Part shown: piece by piece, positions 17,264 to 25,327 of the stretch
Layout of the letters: every line of letters starts with the position of its first letter
Numbering within the stretch: the first letter of the stretch is position 1
Program-made: the position numbers and the translations under genes
Notes under the pieces: generated by a model
What the model saw: only the letters and a program-made list of their open reading frames with translations
Databases searched by the model: none
What the model was told of the DNA's origin: nothing
DNA from: Gemmatimonadaceae bacterium
GTDB taxonomy: Bacteria; Gemmatimonadota; Gemmatimonadetes; Gemmatimonadales; Gemmatimonadaceae
Direction: 5' to 3'
Assembly (NCBI GenBank): GCA_019752115.1
Contig: JAIEMN010000017.1
Coordinates: 1-53,134 of the forward strand
Length of the DNA stretch: 53,134 nt

Positions 17264-18745
17264 CTACGGGCGGCTGGGCCCGCGGGCGCCGCGCCCGGGA
17301 AAGACCCCGTCCACCACACGTCCATCAGTGATCACGGCGACGCCGTTCACGAGGACATGGCGAACACCCTCCGACGGCAGGGCGGGCTGGGCGAAGGTGG
17401 ATTTGTCCGTCACCGTGGCAGCGTCGAAGATGGTGACATCGGCATCGGCGCCAACACGCAGCCGCCCCTTCTGCGTGAAGGCCGGGGCGACGGTCTCGAG
17501 CCGCCGCGCCGGCATGAGCGTCATCTTGGTGATCGCCTGCATGAGGGTGAGCTGATGCGTCTCGCGCACGTAGTAGCCGAGGACGCGGGCGAAGGTCCCC
17601 GCGGCCCGTGGATGGCCGATGCCCTGGTTGATGCGTCCGTCGGTCGCGATGGCGGTCAGTGGGCTCGTAATGGCCATCGCCTCCATCTCCGGCGTGTTCG
17701 CGAAGAGGATCACGACTTCGCCGGGTTTGCGATTGGCGAGGAACGTGGCGCGCGTCAGCCGTTCGCCGGTGCGTGGGAGCAGGAGCGTCTTGAACAGACT
17801 GTCGGGGCCGTTGACGTAGCGATCGAGCAACGGCGACGCCATCTCGGTCATGCCGGCGATGTAGGGATACGCTTCGGCCGTGACATCGAGGCCGCGCCGT
17901 TGGGCGTCGGCCACCATGGCGAGGGTGCGCGGCGTGGCGGCAAGACTCGTGGAGTTCAAGTGCACGATGTGCAGCGGGGCGCCGGAGATGGCACTGGCGG
18001 CGATCACCTCCATGTACGACTCCACCGAGCTGCCCGGGTCGGTGTCGCCCCAGGAGCGCGTGTGCACGAACACGGGCGCGTGGCGGCGGGCGGCGCTGCG
18101 GAAGGCTTCGAGCACCTCGTACTTGGTGGCGGCGGGGGTGTACTGGAGCCCCATGCCGACGCCGAGCCCACCGGCATCGAGGCCGCGGTCGATCAGACGG
18201 CGCATCTCGGCGATCTGCGCGTCGGTGGCCACCCGATATCCCGCGGAGTCGAGGGGGAGCAGCGTGCCCTTGGCGATACCGTTGTCGCCAAGCACCACCA
18301 TGCGGCTCCGCAGATGACTGGCGGCGGCGCCAAAGTTGATGAGCGCCTTGCCCGCGCGGTCGGCGTAGAAGCGCGGCACATCCTCGGTGCCCACTTCAAG
18401 TTCGAGCGCCGTGGTGACGCCGTCCTGCGCGAAGAGGCGATAGTTCTCGTCGTCCTGTCCGTGCGCGTGCAGGTCGATGAAGCCGGGCGCAACGACGAGG
18501 CCCGTGGCATCGATGGTCTTGCGCCCGGTGAGGGGGCCGGTCGTGATCGTGGCGATCTTGCCGTTGCGGATGCCGATGGTGCGGACGGCATCGAGCTTGG
18601 ATTCGGGATCGATGACGCGGCCGTTGCGGATGACGATGTCGTAGGGCGCCGCCTGCGCGCCGGTGCGTGCCGCCGCGACGAGGAGCACACCACCGAGAAT
18701 CACGGCGCGCCGCGCGCGCGCGCGGAAGGAGATCGGGAGCGTCAT
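17264..18745 (-). CDS. Exported D-aminoacylase-like amidohydrolase
   Basis: 493 residues with an N-terminal signal segment (about 10-31). Metal ligands: FIDLHAHGQD (His93, His95), VHTRSW and IVHLNS. A glutamate (LELEVGTEDV) takes the bridging place usual in N-acyl-D-amino-acid deacylases. The C-terminal part has the typical TDGRINQGIGHPRAAGTFARVL segment and the closing beta-sandwich (GRLRVGADADVTIFDAATV). Expected activity is hydrolysis of N-acyl-D-amino acids or a dihydroorotase-like substrate in the periplasm. The ABC membrane protein gene ends 33 bases upstream on the same strand, so the two may be co-transcribed. Confidence 0.88.
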   Translation of the reverse strand: MTLPISFRARARRAVILGGVLLVAAARTGAQAAPYDIVIRNGRVIDPESKLDAVRTIGIRNGKIATITTGPLTGRKTIDATGLVVAPGFIDLHAHGQDDENYRLFAQDGVTTALELEVGTEDVPRFYADRAGKALINFGAAASHLRSRMVVLGDNGIAKGTLLPLDSAGYRVATDAQIAEMRRLIDRGLDAGGLGVGMGLQYTPAATKYEVLEAFRSAARRHAPVFVHTRSWGDTDPGSSVESYMEVIAASAISGAPLHIVHLNSTSLAATPRTLAMVADAQRRGLDVTAEAYPYIAGMTEMASPLLDRYVNGPDSLFKTLLLPRTGERLTRATFLANRKPGEVVILFANTPEMEAMAITSPLTAIATDGRINQGIGHPRAAGTFARVLGYYVRETHQLTLMQAITKMTLMPARRLETVAPAFTQKGRLRVGADADVTIFDAATVTDKSTFAQPALPSEGVRHVLVNGVAVITDGRVVDGVFPGRGARGPSRP

Positions 18746-18778
18746 GGGTGCCAGACGAGGGAGAAGGTGGCCACGAAC

Positions 18779-19651
18779 TTACTGCGCGGTCGCCAGCGCG
18801 TCATCGACGCGCCGCAGAATGTCGCGCAGCGCGCTGACCCGCTGCAGCGTGTACGGAATGGTTTCGAGCCCGCTCGCGAAGCGCTGCACGTACGAGTAGA
18901 GCGCGACGATCGCGCCGACGGGGAGCCGCAGGGCACCGGGTTCGGTGCTCAGCAGCAGCGCCGCCGAGAGGATGACGAGGACACTCAGCTCGGTGGCGCC
19001 CCAGTTGGCGGCTTCGAGGTCGGAGAGCCGCACCTGCGTGCGGCGCAGGGCGTCGTAGTGGGCGGCGATGCGCGGTGGATCGTTGGACCCCAGCACATCC
19101 ACCTGCTGCTCGAGTTCGTCGTACTGCTCCCGATTGAGGCGCGCCGCCCGCGTGCTGTACCAGCGGCCGGTGAGGGTCACCGGCACGAGGACCCCCAGGC
19201 AGATCGCCGCCACGATGCGGTCGTACAGCAGCATGACCAGCAGCGAGCCGATGATGTTGTAGAGCGCTTCGACGACATAGTTCACGTCGTACTGCAGGAA
19301 GTCGGTCATCTCCCGCGTCAGCACCGAGAGCCCCGACCGCCGCGACAGGGAGATGGCGGGATCCGGCTGCGTCACCAGCCGGGTGACAAAGCTGCGATAG
19401 ACGCCGCTGAAGGCCCGGGTGTCCACCATGTGGCGGGCCGCGCCAACCACCAGATACACGAGATGCGCGGCGACGAGGGCGGTGAACCCGCGATAGTGAC
19501 CGGCGAGCATGCCATCCACTGCGGACCCGAGCAGGTACGGGCGGGCGAGCCCGGCGATCAGCTCGATCCCATAGAGGGTCCAGGTGAGCGCGAGGACACC
19601 GCGGTGATCGCGCAGGACGGAGCGCAGGATGGTCGTGCCGGGAGACGCCAT
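18779..19651 (-). CDS. ABC exporter transmembrane domain without an ATPase domain
   Basis: 290 residues with about five to six hydrophobic segments laid out like a type-I ABC exporter membrane domain (ALTWTLYGIELIAGLARPYLLGSAVDG at the start; RLVTQPDPAISLSRRSGLSVLTREMTDFLQYDV as the coupling-helix region). The sequence ends after the sixth helix (SALRDILRRVDDALATAQ), where a nucleotide-binding domain normally follows. No Walker A or signature motif is present, and no ABC ATPase is encoded anywhere in the window. It may pair with an ATPase encoded elsewhere or be a remnant. It precedes the D-aminoacylase gene by 33 bases. Confidence 0.8.
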   Translation of the reverse strand: MASPGTTILRSVLRDHRGVLALTWTLYGIELIAGLARPYLLGSAVDGMLAGHYRGFTALVAAHLVYLVVGAARHMVDTRAFSGVYRSFVTRLVTQPDPAISLSRRSGLSVLTREMTDFLQYDVNYVVEALYNIIGSLLVMLLYDRIVAAICLGVLVPVTLTGRWYSTRAARLNREQYDELEQQVDVLGSNDPPRIAAHYDALRRTQVRLSDLEAANWGATELSVLVILSAALLLSTEPGALRLPVGAIVALYSYVQRFASGLETIPYTLQRVSALRDILRRVDDALATAQ

Positions 19652-19731
19652 GCTCGAAAGTATCCCGCGGACCGCGTAGCGGGACGTTAGACTGTACGCC
19701 GACGCGGCGCGTTCCCCTTTCGTGCATTCCG

Positions 19732-20469
19732 ATGGCCTCCCCTCGTTCCGCCTTTCTCCTCGGTGCGTCCGGCTCGGTTGGGCAGGCGCTGTTTCGTGCG
19801 CTGCTCGCGAGCGGCGCCTTCGCGCGCCTCGTGTCGCTGACGCGCCGGTCGCAGCCCGACCAGGTGGCGGCCGCCCGCGCTGCCGGCGTCGAGTTGCGGG
19901 AAGTGATGGTGCCGGTCATGGAGGCGGCCGCCCTCGAAGCCGCGACGCGCGAGACGGTTGCCGCCTGCGACGGTGAGGTCGTGGGGCTCAGCGTGCTCGG
20001 GATCGGTGCGGGCACGGCCTCGCTCACGATTGAGCAGCATCGGGCCGTGGATGTCGCGCTCAACGCCGCGTTCGCACGCGGGCTCGCCGCGAGCGGGCGG
20101 GCGGTGCACTTCGCTCTCATGAGCGCCGTCGGCGCCAACGCCAACGCGTCGGCCTCCGGCTCGGGCGCGGCCGGCGCGCCCCGCTACAACCGTGTCAAAG
20201 GCGAGTCGGAGGTGGCGGTGCAGGCCAGTGGCATTCCGGTCGTGAGTGTCTTCCGGCCGTCGATGATCATCGGCTCGCAGCATACGCCGTGGCTGCTCGA
20301 AAAGCTGCTGCCGCTCGTGTCGTTCCTGACCCCGGCACGGTACACGTCCATCACCGCGGATCAGATCGCGGCGGCGATGGTGGCCACCTCCATCACCGTG
20401 CCGACGACGTCGCGCGTGTACCACTATCCGGAGATGCGCGCGGTGGCGTCGGCCGGGCGGGCATCGTAA
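19732..20469 (+). CDS. NAD(P)-binding Rossmann protein, HTATIP2-like
   Basis: 245 residues. It opens with the dinucleotide-binding motif LLGASGSVGQALFRAL (about 9-24). An SDR-like centre follows, with MSAVGANANA and the segment PRYNRVKGESE, where a Tyr and Lys stand close to the active-site pair of atypical SDRs (YxxxK: YNRVK). SVFRPSMIIG is the usual C-terminal substrate-side strand. It is probably a soluble oxidoreductase or redox-sensing protein; the substrate is unknown. The 3' end overlaps the convergent AraC gene by 77 bases. The gap of 80 bases to the divergent ABC gene should carry both promoters. Confidence 0.87.
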   Translation: MASPRSAFLLGASGSVGQALFRALLASGAFARLVSLTRRSQPDQVAAARAAGVELREVMVPVMEAAALEAATRETVAACDGEVVGLSVLGIGAGTASLTIEQHRAVDVALNAAFARGLAASGRAVHFALMSAVGANANASASGSGAAGAPRYNRVKGESEVAVQASGIPVVSVFRPSMIIGSQHTPWLLEKLLPLVSFLTPARYTSITADQIAAAMVATSITVPTTSRVYHYPEMRAVASAGRAS

Positions 20470-21604
20470 GGCGCGTCGGATTGGGCTCGTGTTCGCGCGC
20501 GGCGCTGGGCGGCATGCCCGTCCAGCGTTTGTAGGCGCGCGAGAAGGCGCCCGGTTCGGAGAACCCGAGGCGCGCCGCGACGACGGTGACCGGCAATCCC
20601 CCCTCCACCAGCATCGCCCGCGCGAGTCGCTGCCGCGCGGCCGCCTGCACGGCGGCAAATGTGGTCCCTTCGTCGCGCAGACGGCGGTGCAACGTGTGAC
20701 GGCTCATCGCGAGCGCGCGACAGACCGTTTGGATATCCGCCCCGGGATGGGCGCGGAGCAGCACGTCGACCTGGTGCTGCCACGACCGGCGCGACGAGGC
20801 CTCGTGCACGCGCTGCAGCTGCGCGTCGGCGTGACGGGTCAGCACGGTCTGTACGGGCCGTGGCAACGGCTCGAGCGGCTGCTCGAGAAAGGCCGGATCC
20901 AGGCAGATCGCGTTGCGTGCGGCGCCAAAGGTGACCGGCGCGCGGAACACGGCGTCATACGCGGCGCGATGGGCGGCGTCCGTGGGCGGCGCATGCGAGA
21001 CGTCGAGAGCGCGCACGATCGCCTCGCCGCCACGGCGGCGGATGCCGGTGGCGAAGCGTGCGAACACCGATTCGGTGAGCGCGGGCCAGTCGTAGCCGTG
21101 CGCGTGATCGGGGCGACAATCCTCGAGCCACACGCCCGGCGCCCCCTCGACGAACCGGAACCGCTGCGCCGGCGCATGGGCGCCGAAATCGATGCCGAGC
21201 GACGCGTAGCGATTGAGCCCCTCGAGTGCGTCGCGCAGGGTACGCCCGGCACCAGGCGTCGGCGCGGTCGCCGCCTCGTCTGGCTGCGCCGCCGCGAGGG
21301 CCGCCGCGAGCGTGAGCGTGGTGCAGGGAACCCCCACGCCAAAGGTGAGCGCGAAAGCGGGCGCCTGGAGCTCGTGCGCGGCCGCCGCGAAGAGCGCGCG
21401 TGCGGCGTCGAGTGGAAGGCGACGGTCGGGGTCGGCGAGGTCGCCCTCCGACAACGCGATCGCCGACAACAGCCGCTGCGCGTCGGCGCCACAGGAGACC
21501 GCGAACTGCCAGATCCCGCTGAGATACGTCGCCGAGACGGTGCCGACGAGCGGGCGATGCGTTGGGGTGCTACCGGCGGTCAAGCGATCGCGACGAGACG
21601 TCAT
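20393..21604 (-). CDS. AraC-family transcription regulator
   Basis: 403 residues. The first 200 or so match the arabinose-binding-like N-terminal domain seen in OruR/ArgR-type regulators (SGIWQFAVSCGADAQRLLSAIALSEGDL). The C-terminal pair of helix-turn-helix motifs (about 290-375) is clear: VCRALAMSRHTLHRRLRDEG and VTVVAARLGFSEPGAFSRAY, followed by KRWTGMPPSAAR. It likely controls the divergent DUF2306 gene, 48 bases away, in response to an unknown ligand. The last 26 codons overlap the convergent oxidoreductase gene and add a Pro/Thr-rich tail. Confidence 0.93.
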   Translation of the reverse strand: MTSRRDRLTAGSTPTHRPLVGTVSATYLSGIWQFAVSCGADAQRLLSAIALSEGDLADPDRRLPLDAARALFAAAAHELQAPAFALTFGVGVPCTTLTLAAALAAAQPDEAATAPTPGAGRTLRDALEGLNRYASLGIDFGAHAPAQRFRFVEGAPGVWLEDCRPDHAHGYDWPALTESVFARFATGIRRRGGEAIVRALDVSHAPPTDAAHRAAYDAVFRAPVTFGAARNAICLDPAFLEQPLEPLPRPVQTVLTRHADAQLQRVHEASSRRSWQHQVDVLLRAHPGADIQTVCRALAMSRHTLHRRLRDEGTTFAAVQAAARQRLARAMLVEGGLPVTVVAARLGFSEPGAFSRAYKRWTGMPPSAAREHEPNPTRLTMPARPTPPRASPDSGTRATSSAR

Positions 21605-21652
21605 GGCTGGGCAGACGCGGGAGGGTCAGGATGCATCACCCTCACCGTTCGG

Positions 21653-22480
21653 ATGATGCGCATGCACGTAGTTCCAGAGGCAACACGACGGCCGACGCCG
21701 CTCCGGGGTTTCGCAGGGACGGCGCTCCTGACGACGCTGGCCGCCGGGCAGCTCCTCTTTCTGGCCTATGTGCTTGGCAGCTACGGACGGAGCGCGCTCC
21801 GTGGCGACCCGGCGGCGTGGGCGCACTTCAGTGCACGCGGCTGGGCGCCCGGCGATGTCGCGGGGAACAGCGCGATGGCGGCCCATGTGCTTCTGGCGGC
21901 CGGCGTCCTGTTGGCGGGGACGCTCCAGCTGCTGCCCGCGGTGCGACGCCATGTGCCCGCGCTGCACCGGTGGAGCGGGCGCGTCTATCTGACCGGGTGT
22001 CTCGTCGCGGCAACGAGCGGGCTCTGGCTCGTCTGGGTACGCGGCACGGTGGGGGATCGCGCGCAGCATGTGGCCATCTCCGGCAATGCGCTGCTGCTGG
22101 GCCTCTGCGCGGTGATGGCCTGGCGGACCGCACGAGCTCGGCAGTTCGCGGTGCACCGGGTGTGGGCGTTGCGCACGTACCTCGTCGCCGGCGGGGTGTT
22201 CTACTTTCGGATCGTGTTGGCGCTCTGGTTGCTCGTGTTCCGGCGCCCCGTCGGCTTTGATCCGACGACGTTCAGCGGTCCGTTTCTCACGACGCTGGCC
22301 TTTGGCGTGTACGTGGTCGGGCCGCTACTGCTCTTCGAAGGATTTCGACGGGCGGCGGCGCAGCCGGGACGCGTGGCTCGCGCGGTGATGACAGTGGTCA
22401 CCGGAGTGCTGACGCTGGTCGCCGGGCTGGGGGCGCTGGCCGCCGTGCTGGTGCTGTGGCTGCCCAAGCTCCGGGGCTAG
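21653..22480 (+). CDS. DUF2306 multi-spanning membrane protein
   Basis: 275 residues from ATG at 21653; ATGs at 21656 and 21662 are alternatives and none has a strong ribosome site. About seven hydrophobic segments are visible, beginning FAGTALLTTLAAGQLLFLAYVLGSYG. The family marks are present: a conserved HRWSGRVYLTGC segment and VHRVWALRTYLVAGGVFYFR, whose His and Arg residues resemble heme or quinone ligands in cytochrome b561-like folds. Function not established. It is transcribed away from the AraC regulator, a usual sign of regulator-target pairing. Confidence 0.85.
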   Translation: MMRMHVVPEATRRPTPLRGFAGTALLTTLAAGQLLFLAYVLGSYGRSALRGDPAAWAHFSARGWAPGDVAGNSAMAAHVLLAAGVLLAGTLQLLPAVRRHVPALHRWSGRVYLTGCLVAATSGLWLVWVRGTVGDRAQHVAISGNALLLGLCAVMAWRTARARQFAVHRVWALRTYLVAGGVFYFRIVLALWLLVFRRPVGFDPTTFSGPFLTTLAFGVYVVGPLLLFEGFRRAAAQPGRVARAVMTVVTGVLTLVAGLGALAAVLVLWLPKLRG

Positions 22481-22489
22481 CGCGTGTGT

Positions 22490-22529
22490 GGACCGCGCGC
22501 GGGGGACCGCGAGCGGGGACCGCGCCTGG
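22490..22529. repeat. Three tandem GGACCGCG-led repeats between convergent genes
   Basis: GGACCGCG starts at 22490, 22504 and 22517, a 13-14 base tandem period of G/C-rich sequence (GGACCGCG plus 5-6 G-rich bases). The repeats lie between the stop of the DUF2306 gene and the stop of the STAS gene, so they cannot be part of a promoter for either. A role in transcript ending is possible but there is no T-run. Confidence 0.5.
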
Positions 22530-22531
22530 CG

Positions 22532-22864
22532 TCAGAAGCCGTTCAGCGCGTCGGCCTCGGTGGGAAACGCCTTGAGGATGGTGGCAAAGCCGGAGATCTC
22601 GAACACTTCACGCACCGACTGATTGAGACCAAAGGTGCGGAGGGCGCCGCCCTTGGCACTCAATTGCTTGGCGAGCCCGAGCAGGATGCGGAGCCCGGCG
22701 CTGCTGACGTAGTCGAGCCCCGAGAAGTCCACGGCGACCTTCCGGGCGGGCGACGTGCCGACGGCGTCGAGCGACGGCTTGGCCTCGGGTGCCGTGTTAC
22801 TGTCGAGGCTGCCATGGATGGCGACGATGGTGACATCGCCAACGGTCCGCGTGGTGACTTCCAT
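22532..22864 (-). CDS. STAS-domain anti-sigma factor antagonist (RsbV-like)
   Basis: 110 residues, one STAS domain. ATG at 22864 is used because its A is shared with the TGA of the upstream kinase gene (TGATG) and the domain starts at once (MEVTTRTVGDVTIVAIHGSL). The phosphorylatable serine region is DYVSSAGLRILLGLA. In the partner-switch scheme the unphosphorylated protein binds the RsbW-like kinase and frees its client. Gene order kinase then STAS is reversed relative to the usual rsbV-rsbW. The PP2C phosphatase at 29388 is a candidate to remove the phosphate. Confidence 0.92.
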   Translation of the reverse strand: MEVTTRTVGDVTIVAIHGSLDSNTAPEAKPSLDAVGTSPARKVAVDFSGLDYVSSAGLRILLGLAKQLSAKGGALRTFGLNQSVREVFEISGFATILKAFPTEADALNGF

Positions 22865-23313
22865 CAGGAGGCTCCTTCCGAGTCGGGCGACCACCCGTCG
22901 GGGAGTCGCTTGGTAAGGGTCAGAACATTGTGGTGCGCGTCGCGCGCGTACTGCACGTCATCGACGAGCCGCTGCACGAGATAGATGCCGAGCCCCCCGA
23001 TGGGGCGCTCGTCGACGGAGAGCGTGGTGTCCGGCTGTGCCCGGGCGAGCGGATCGAAGGGCGGCCCGTTGTCGGCCACCGCCACCGTCACCGCGTCGGG
23101 GAGCAGCTGCACGGTCACGCTGGCCTGACCATTGGGCTGCGTACCCACCCCGTGCATCACGACGTTGGCGAGCAGTTCATCCAGCACCACGAGCAGATCC
23201 CGCCGCATCGCATCGGGCATGCGGTTGGGGGTGGCAAAGCAGGCGAACGCGTCCAGGACGGCGGCCACCTCGCCGGGGGCCGAGCCGATCATCATCTGGA
23301 ACGCTGCCGACAT
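22864..23313 (-). CDS. RsbW-like anti-sigma serine kinase
   Basis: 149 residues, a HATPase_c_2 domain: N box DELLANVVMHG, G1 box VADNGPPFDP and G2 box GGLGIYLVQ. Such kinases bind a sigma factor or another client and phosphorylate the STAS antagonist. No class-B stress sigma (SigB) gene is visible nearby; the ECF factor on the other strand at 23545 is the nearest sigma. A good ribosome site (GGGAG) precedes the ATG, and the gene is coupled to the STAS gene through TGATG. The 231 bases to the divergent sigma gene should hold promoters for both. Confidence 0.92.
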   Translation of the reverse strand: MSAAFQMMIGSAPGEVAAVLDAFACFATPNRMPDAMRRDLLVVLDELLANVVMHGVGTQPNGQASVTVQLLPDAVTVAVADNGPPFDPLARAQPDTTLSVDERPIGGLGIYLVQRLVDDVQYARDAHHNVLTLTKRLPDGWSPDSEGAS

Positions 23314-23544
23314 GCCTGCTCTCCCTGACCGAAGCGAACCGGATGCGCCGTGGACGACGGCGGTCGTCGTGTACGGCTCCTGTGAATGGCTCTAATGCAC
23401 GCCCCGCGACCCGTGCTGTCAAGCGGAACGCGCTGCGTCACGACCCGCGCCCCGTCGATTGGGAATTGCCGTACGCCCGGCGGGTCTGCACGTTACCTCG
23501 GCCATGTGCCCCGGTTCCGGGGTGGCGGGCGAGCGACCCCCAAC

Positions 23545-24129
23545 ATGGTCTCCAACCTTGGCGCGATTGGTGTGTATTTGGATCGAACGACGGTCACAAC
23601 CGACGAACTAGACCGCGCTGCGATCCGCCGCTACCTCGAGGGCGAACCGGCCGCGGCCCGGGAGTTGGTCGAGCGGTATGAGCGACCGTTGTTCACCGTA
23701 GCGCTCCGGATGCTCGGCAATGCGCAGGACGCCGAAGACGTGACGCAGGCGGTGTTCGGCCGGGTGTTTCGCGATCTGCACAGCTACGACACGACCCATC
23801 GGTTTTTCAGCTGGGTCTATCGGATGACGGTGAACGCGGCGCTCAACGCGCAGCGGGATCGCAAGGCCCTGGTTCCCCTCGAAGACGAATCGGCGCTCCC
23901 CGCGGTTGGTGGCGGCGCGGACGATGCCCTCGCGGTGGAAGAACAGGTGAGCAAAGCGTTGTCGGAACTGAAGCCGGATGATCGCACCATTGTGGTGCTG
24001 CGCTACTTCCAATCCCTGTCGTACGATGAGATCGCTGATGTCCTCGGCATTCCCGCCAAAACCGTCAAGTCGCGCCTGTTCACGGCGCGCGAGCGGTTGC
24101 GCGTGCTGCTGCTCGCGCACGAGGGGTGA
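23545..24129 (+). CDS. ECF-type RNA polymerase sigma factor
   Basis: 194 residues. The frame is open from 23386 but the upstream residues are Arg/Pro-rich and unconserved, so ATG at 23545 is chosen. Region 2 (ERYERPLFTVALRMLGNAQDAEDVTQAVFGRVF, then RFFSWVYRMTVNAALNAQR) and region 4 (LKPDDRTIVVLRYFQSLSYDEIADVLGIPAKTVKSRL) are complete. The next gene begins 3 bases after the stop and encodes a one-pass membrane protein with an anti-sigma-like N-terminus, the classic arrangement of a sigma factor and its jailer. Confidence 0.93.
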   Translation: MVSNLGAIGVYLDRTTVTTDELDRAAIRRYLEGEPAAARELVERYERPLFTVALRMLGNAQDAEDVTQAVFGRVFRDLHSYDTTHRFFSWVYRMTVNAALNAQRDRKALVPLEDESALPAVGGGADDALAVEEQVSKALSELKPDDRTIVVLRYFQSLSYDEIADVLGIPAKTVKSRLFTARERLRVLLLAHEG

Positions 24130-24132
24130 GGC

Positions 24133-25299
24133 ATGCTGAGCGATCGTGAGCTGGCCCTGATCCACGGTGACGTGGATGGCGCGCTGGATGCGGCCGAGCG
24201 CGAGGCGCTCGTGAGCCTGCTGGCGTCGAATCCGGAGGCGGCGGCCCTCTCCGCTGATCTCCACCGTTTGCACGGCCTGTTGGCCCGCGTCCCCTCGCGG
24301 GAGCCCTCGCCGGCGCTTCACGCGGCCATCCTGGCCGCGATCCCTCCCCGGCCGCGCCCCATTCCGGCGGCCGCCGTTGTTGAAACCCCGTGGTCCCCTC
24401 GCCCTCGTTCGGAATCCCTGCTCACCCTCGCCCTGCGGCGAATGGAGGAAGTGTTCATGTCCCGTAAGCTGTTCCTCATCGGTGCGACGTCGGTCGCGAT
24501 CATCGCCGTGGTGGCTGGCCGCATCTTCCCGATCCCTTCGAGCGGCAATGAAATCGGTACGATTGGCGGGACCGAGATCAGCGGGTCGGAGATCGGCGGT
24601 GTGCAGAAGGCCGATCGCTATCGCGGGCGCTCGATGTCGGACAAGGACGTCTCCGTGTCGAACCCGGAGATCGCGGTGCTCTTCCAGAATCAGGATATCC
24701 TGACGCTGGTCAAGAGCAATGCGTTCCGTGAGGCGATGAAGAGCGACGCCTTCCGCGAGCTGCAGGCGAGCGATGCGTTCCGCAAGCTGGGCAGCTCCGA
24801 GGCGTTCCACGAGCTGATGAGCTCCGAGGCCTATCGGTCGCTCGCGCAGAGCGACGCGTTCATGAAGGTGATGGCCAGCGACGCGGCCCGTGCGGAGCTG
24901 CAGCGGATGGCCGAGCGTGCGGCCCCGCGGGCGGCGGAACGCCAGGCGGATCGCCAGGCTGAGCGTGCGGCGGAGCGTGCGGCGGATCGCATTGCGAAGG
25001 CGCAGCAGCTTGAGCGCGAGGCGGGCAAGCTCGACGCGTTCCGCGAGCTTTCCAAGCAGGAGGCGTTCCGCGAAGCGGCCAAGCTGGACGCGTTCCGTGA
25101 AGTGATGGCGAACGATGCGTTCCGCGAGCTGATGGCGAAGCAGGCGTTCCGTGACGTGCTGGCGAACGACGCGTTCCGTGCGGTGATGGCGAACGATGCG
25201 TTCCGTCAGCTGCAGAACTCCGAGGCGTACCGGAACGTGGCGCGCAACGCCGGGCTGTCCGAGCTGTTCCTGAACGAGGCGGCGCGCTTCCAGCGGTAA
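24133..25299 (+). CDS. One-pass membrane anti-sigma-like protein with 9-residue AFREL repeats
   Basis: 388 residues. Residues 1-60 resemble the helical N-terminus of anti-sigma factors (ELALIHGDVDGALDAAEREA). A single membrane segment lies at about 112-132 (LFLIGATSVAIIAVVAGRIF). Beyond it are two blocks of 9-residue repeats with consensus AFRELMxxD: about six to nine copies at 179-259 and eight to nine at 302-382. An Ala/Glu/Arg coiled segment (252-301) joins them and shifts the phase. The cytoplasmic part probably holds the sigma factor, while the outer repeats may sense or bind something on the far side of the membrane. Both blocks keep strict 27-base spacing. No zinc-finger Cys/His motif is present. 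Confidence 0.85.
   Translation: MLSDRELALIHGDVDGALDAAEREALVSLLASNPEAAALSADLHRLHGLLARVPSREPSPALHAAILAAIPPRPRPIPAAAVVETPWSPRPRSESLLTLALRRMEEVFMSRKLFLIGATSVAIIAVVAGRIFPIPSSGNEIGTIGGTEISGSEIGGVQKADRYRGRSMSDKDVSVSNPEIAVLFQNQDILTLVKSNAFREAMKSDAFRELQASDAFRKLGSSEAFHELMSSEAYRSLAQSDAFMKVMASDAARAELQRMAERAAPRAAERQADRQAERAAERAADRIAKAQQLEREAGKLDAFRELSKQEAFREAAKLDAFREVMANDAFRELMAKQAFRDVLANDAFRAVMANDAFRQLQNSEAYRNVARNAGLSELFLNEAARFQR
24667..24909 (+). repeat. 27-base coding repeat, first block
   Basis: Codons for residues 179-259 show a 9-residue period: AFREAMKSD, AFRELQASD, AFRKLGSSE, AFHELMSSE, AYRSLAQSD, AFMKVMASD. Two weaker copies precede (EIAVLFQNQ, DILTLVKSN) and one degenerate copy follows. The DNA copies differ at many third positions, so the array is old or under protein-level selection. 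Confidence 0.85.
25036..25278 (+). repeat. 27-base coding repeat, second block
   Basis: Codons for residues 302-382 carry AFRELSKQE, AFREAAKLD, AFREVMAND, AFRELMAKQ, AFRDVLAND, AFRAVMAND, AFRQLQNSE, AYRNVARNA and a last weak copy. DNA cores such as GCGTTCCG recur at the start of most units, so this block is more uniform than the first and probably younger. Confidence 0.88.
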
Positions 25300-25327
25300 C
25301 GGCGGCAGCCTCGCTCGACTCTTGATC

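Noticed and set aside
17240-19690. 816-residue plus-strand open frame across two minus-strand genes
   Set aside because: Its product is His/Arg/Gly-rich low-complexity sequence (VGVRVQVV-type), while the opposite strand encodes a clear D-aminoacylase and an ABC membrane domain. It is an antisense effect of high G+C.
23314-23544. ECF-type promoter (GGAAC...CGTC) upstream of the sigma gene at 23545
   Set aside because: A GGAAC is present near 23421 but the nearest CGTC boxes are too close or too far for the usual 15-17 base spacing.
24667-25278. 27-base repeat array considered as a CRISPR array
   Set aside because: There are no unique spacers; the units are contiguous, diverged at third codon positions and in frame within a coding region.
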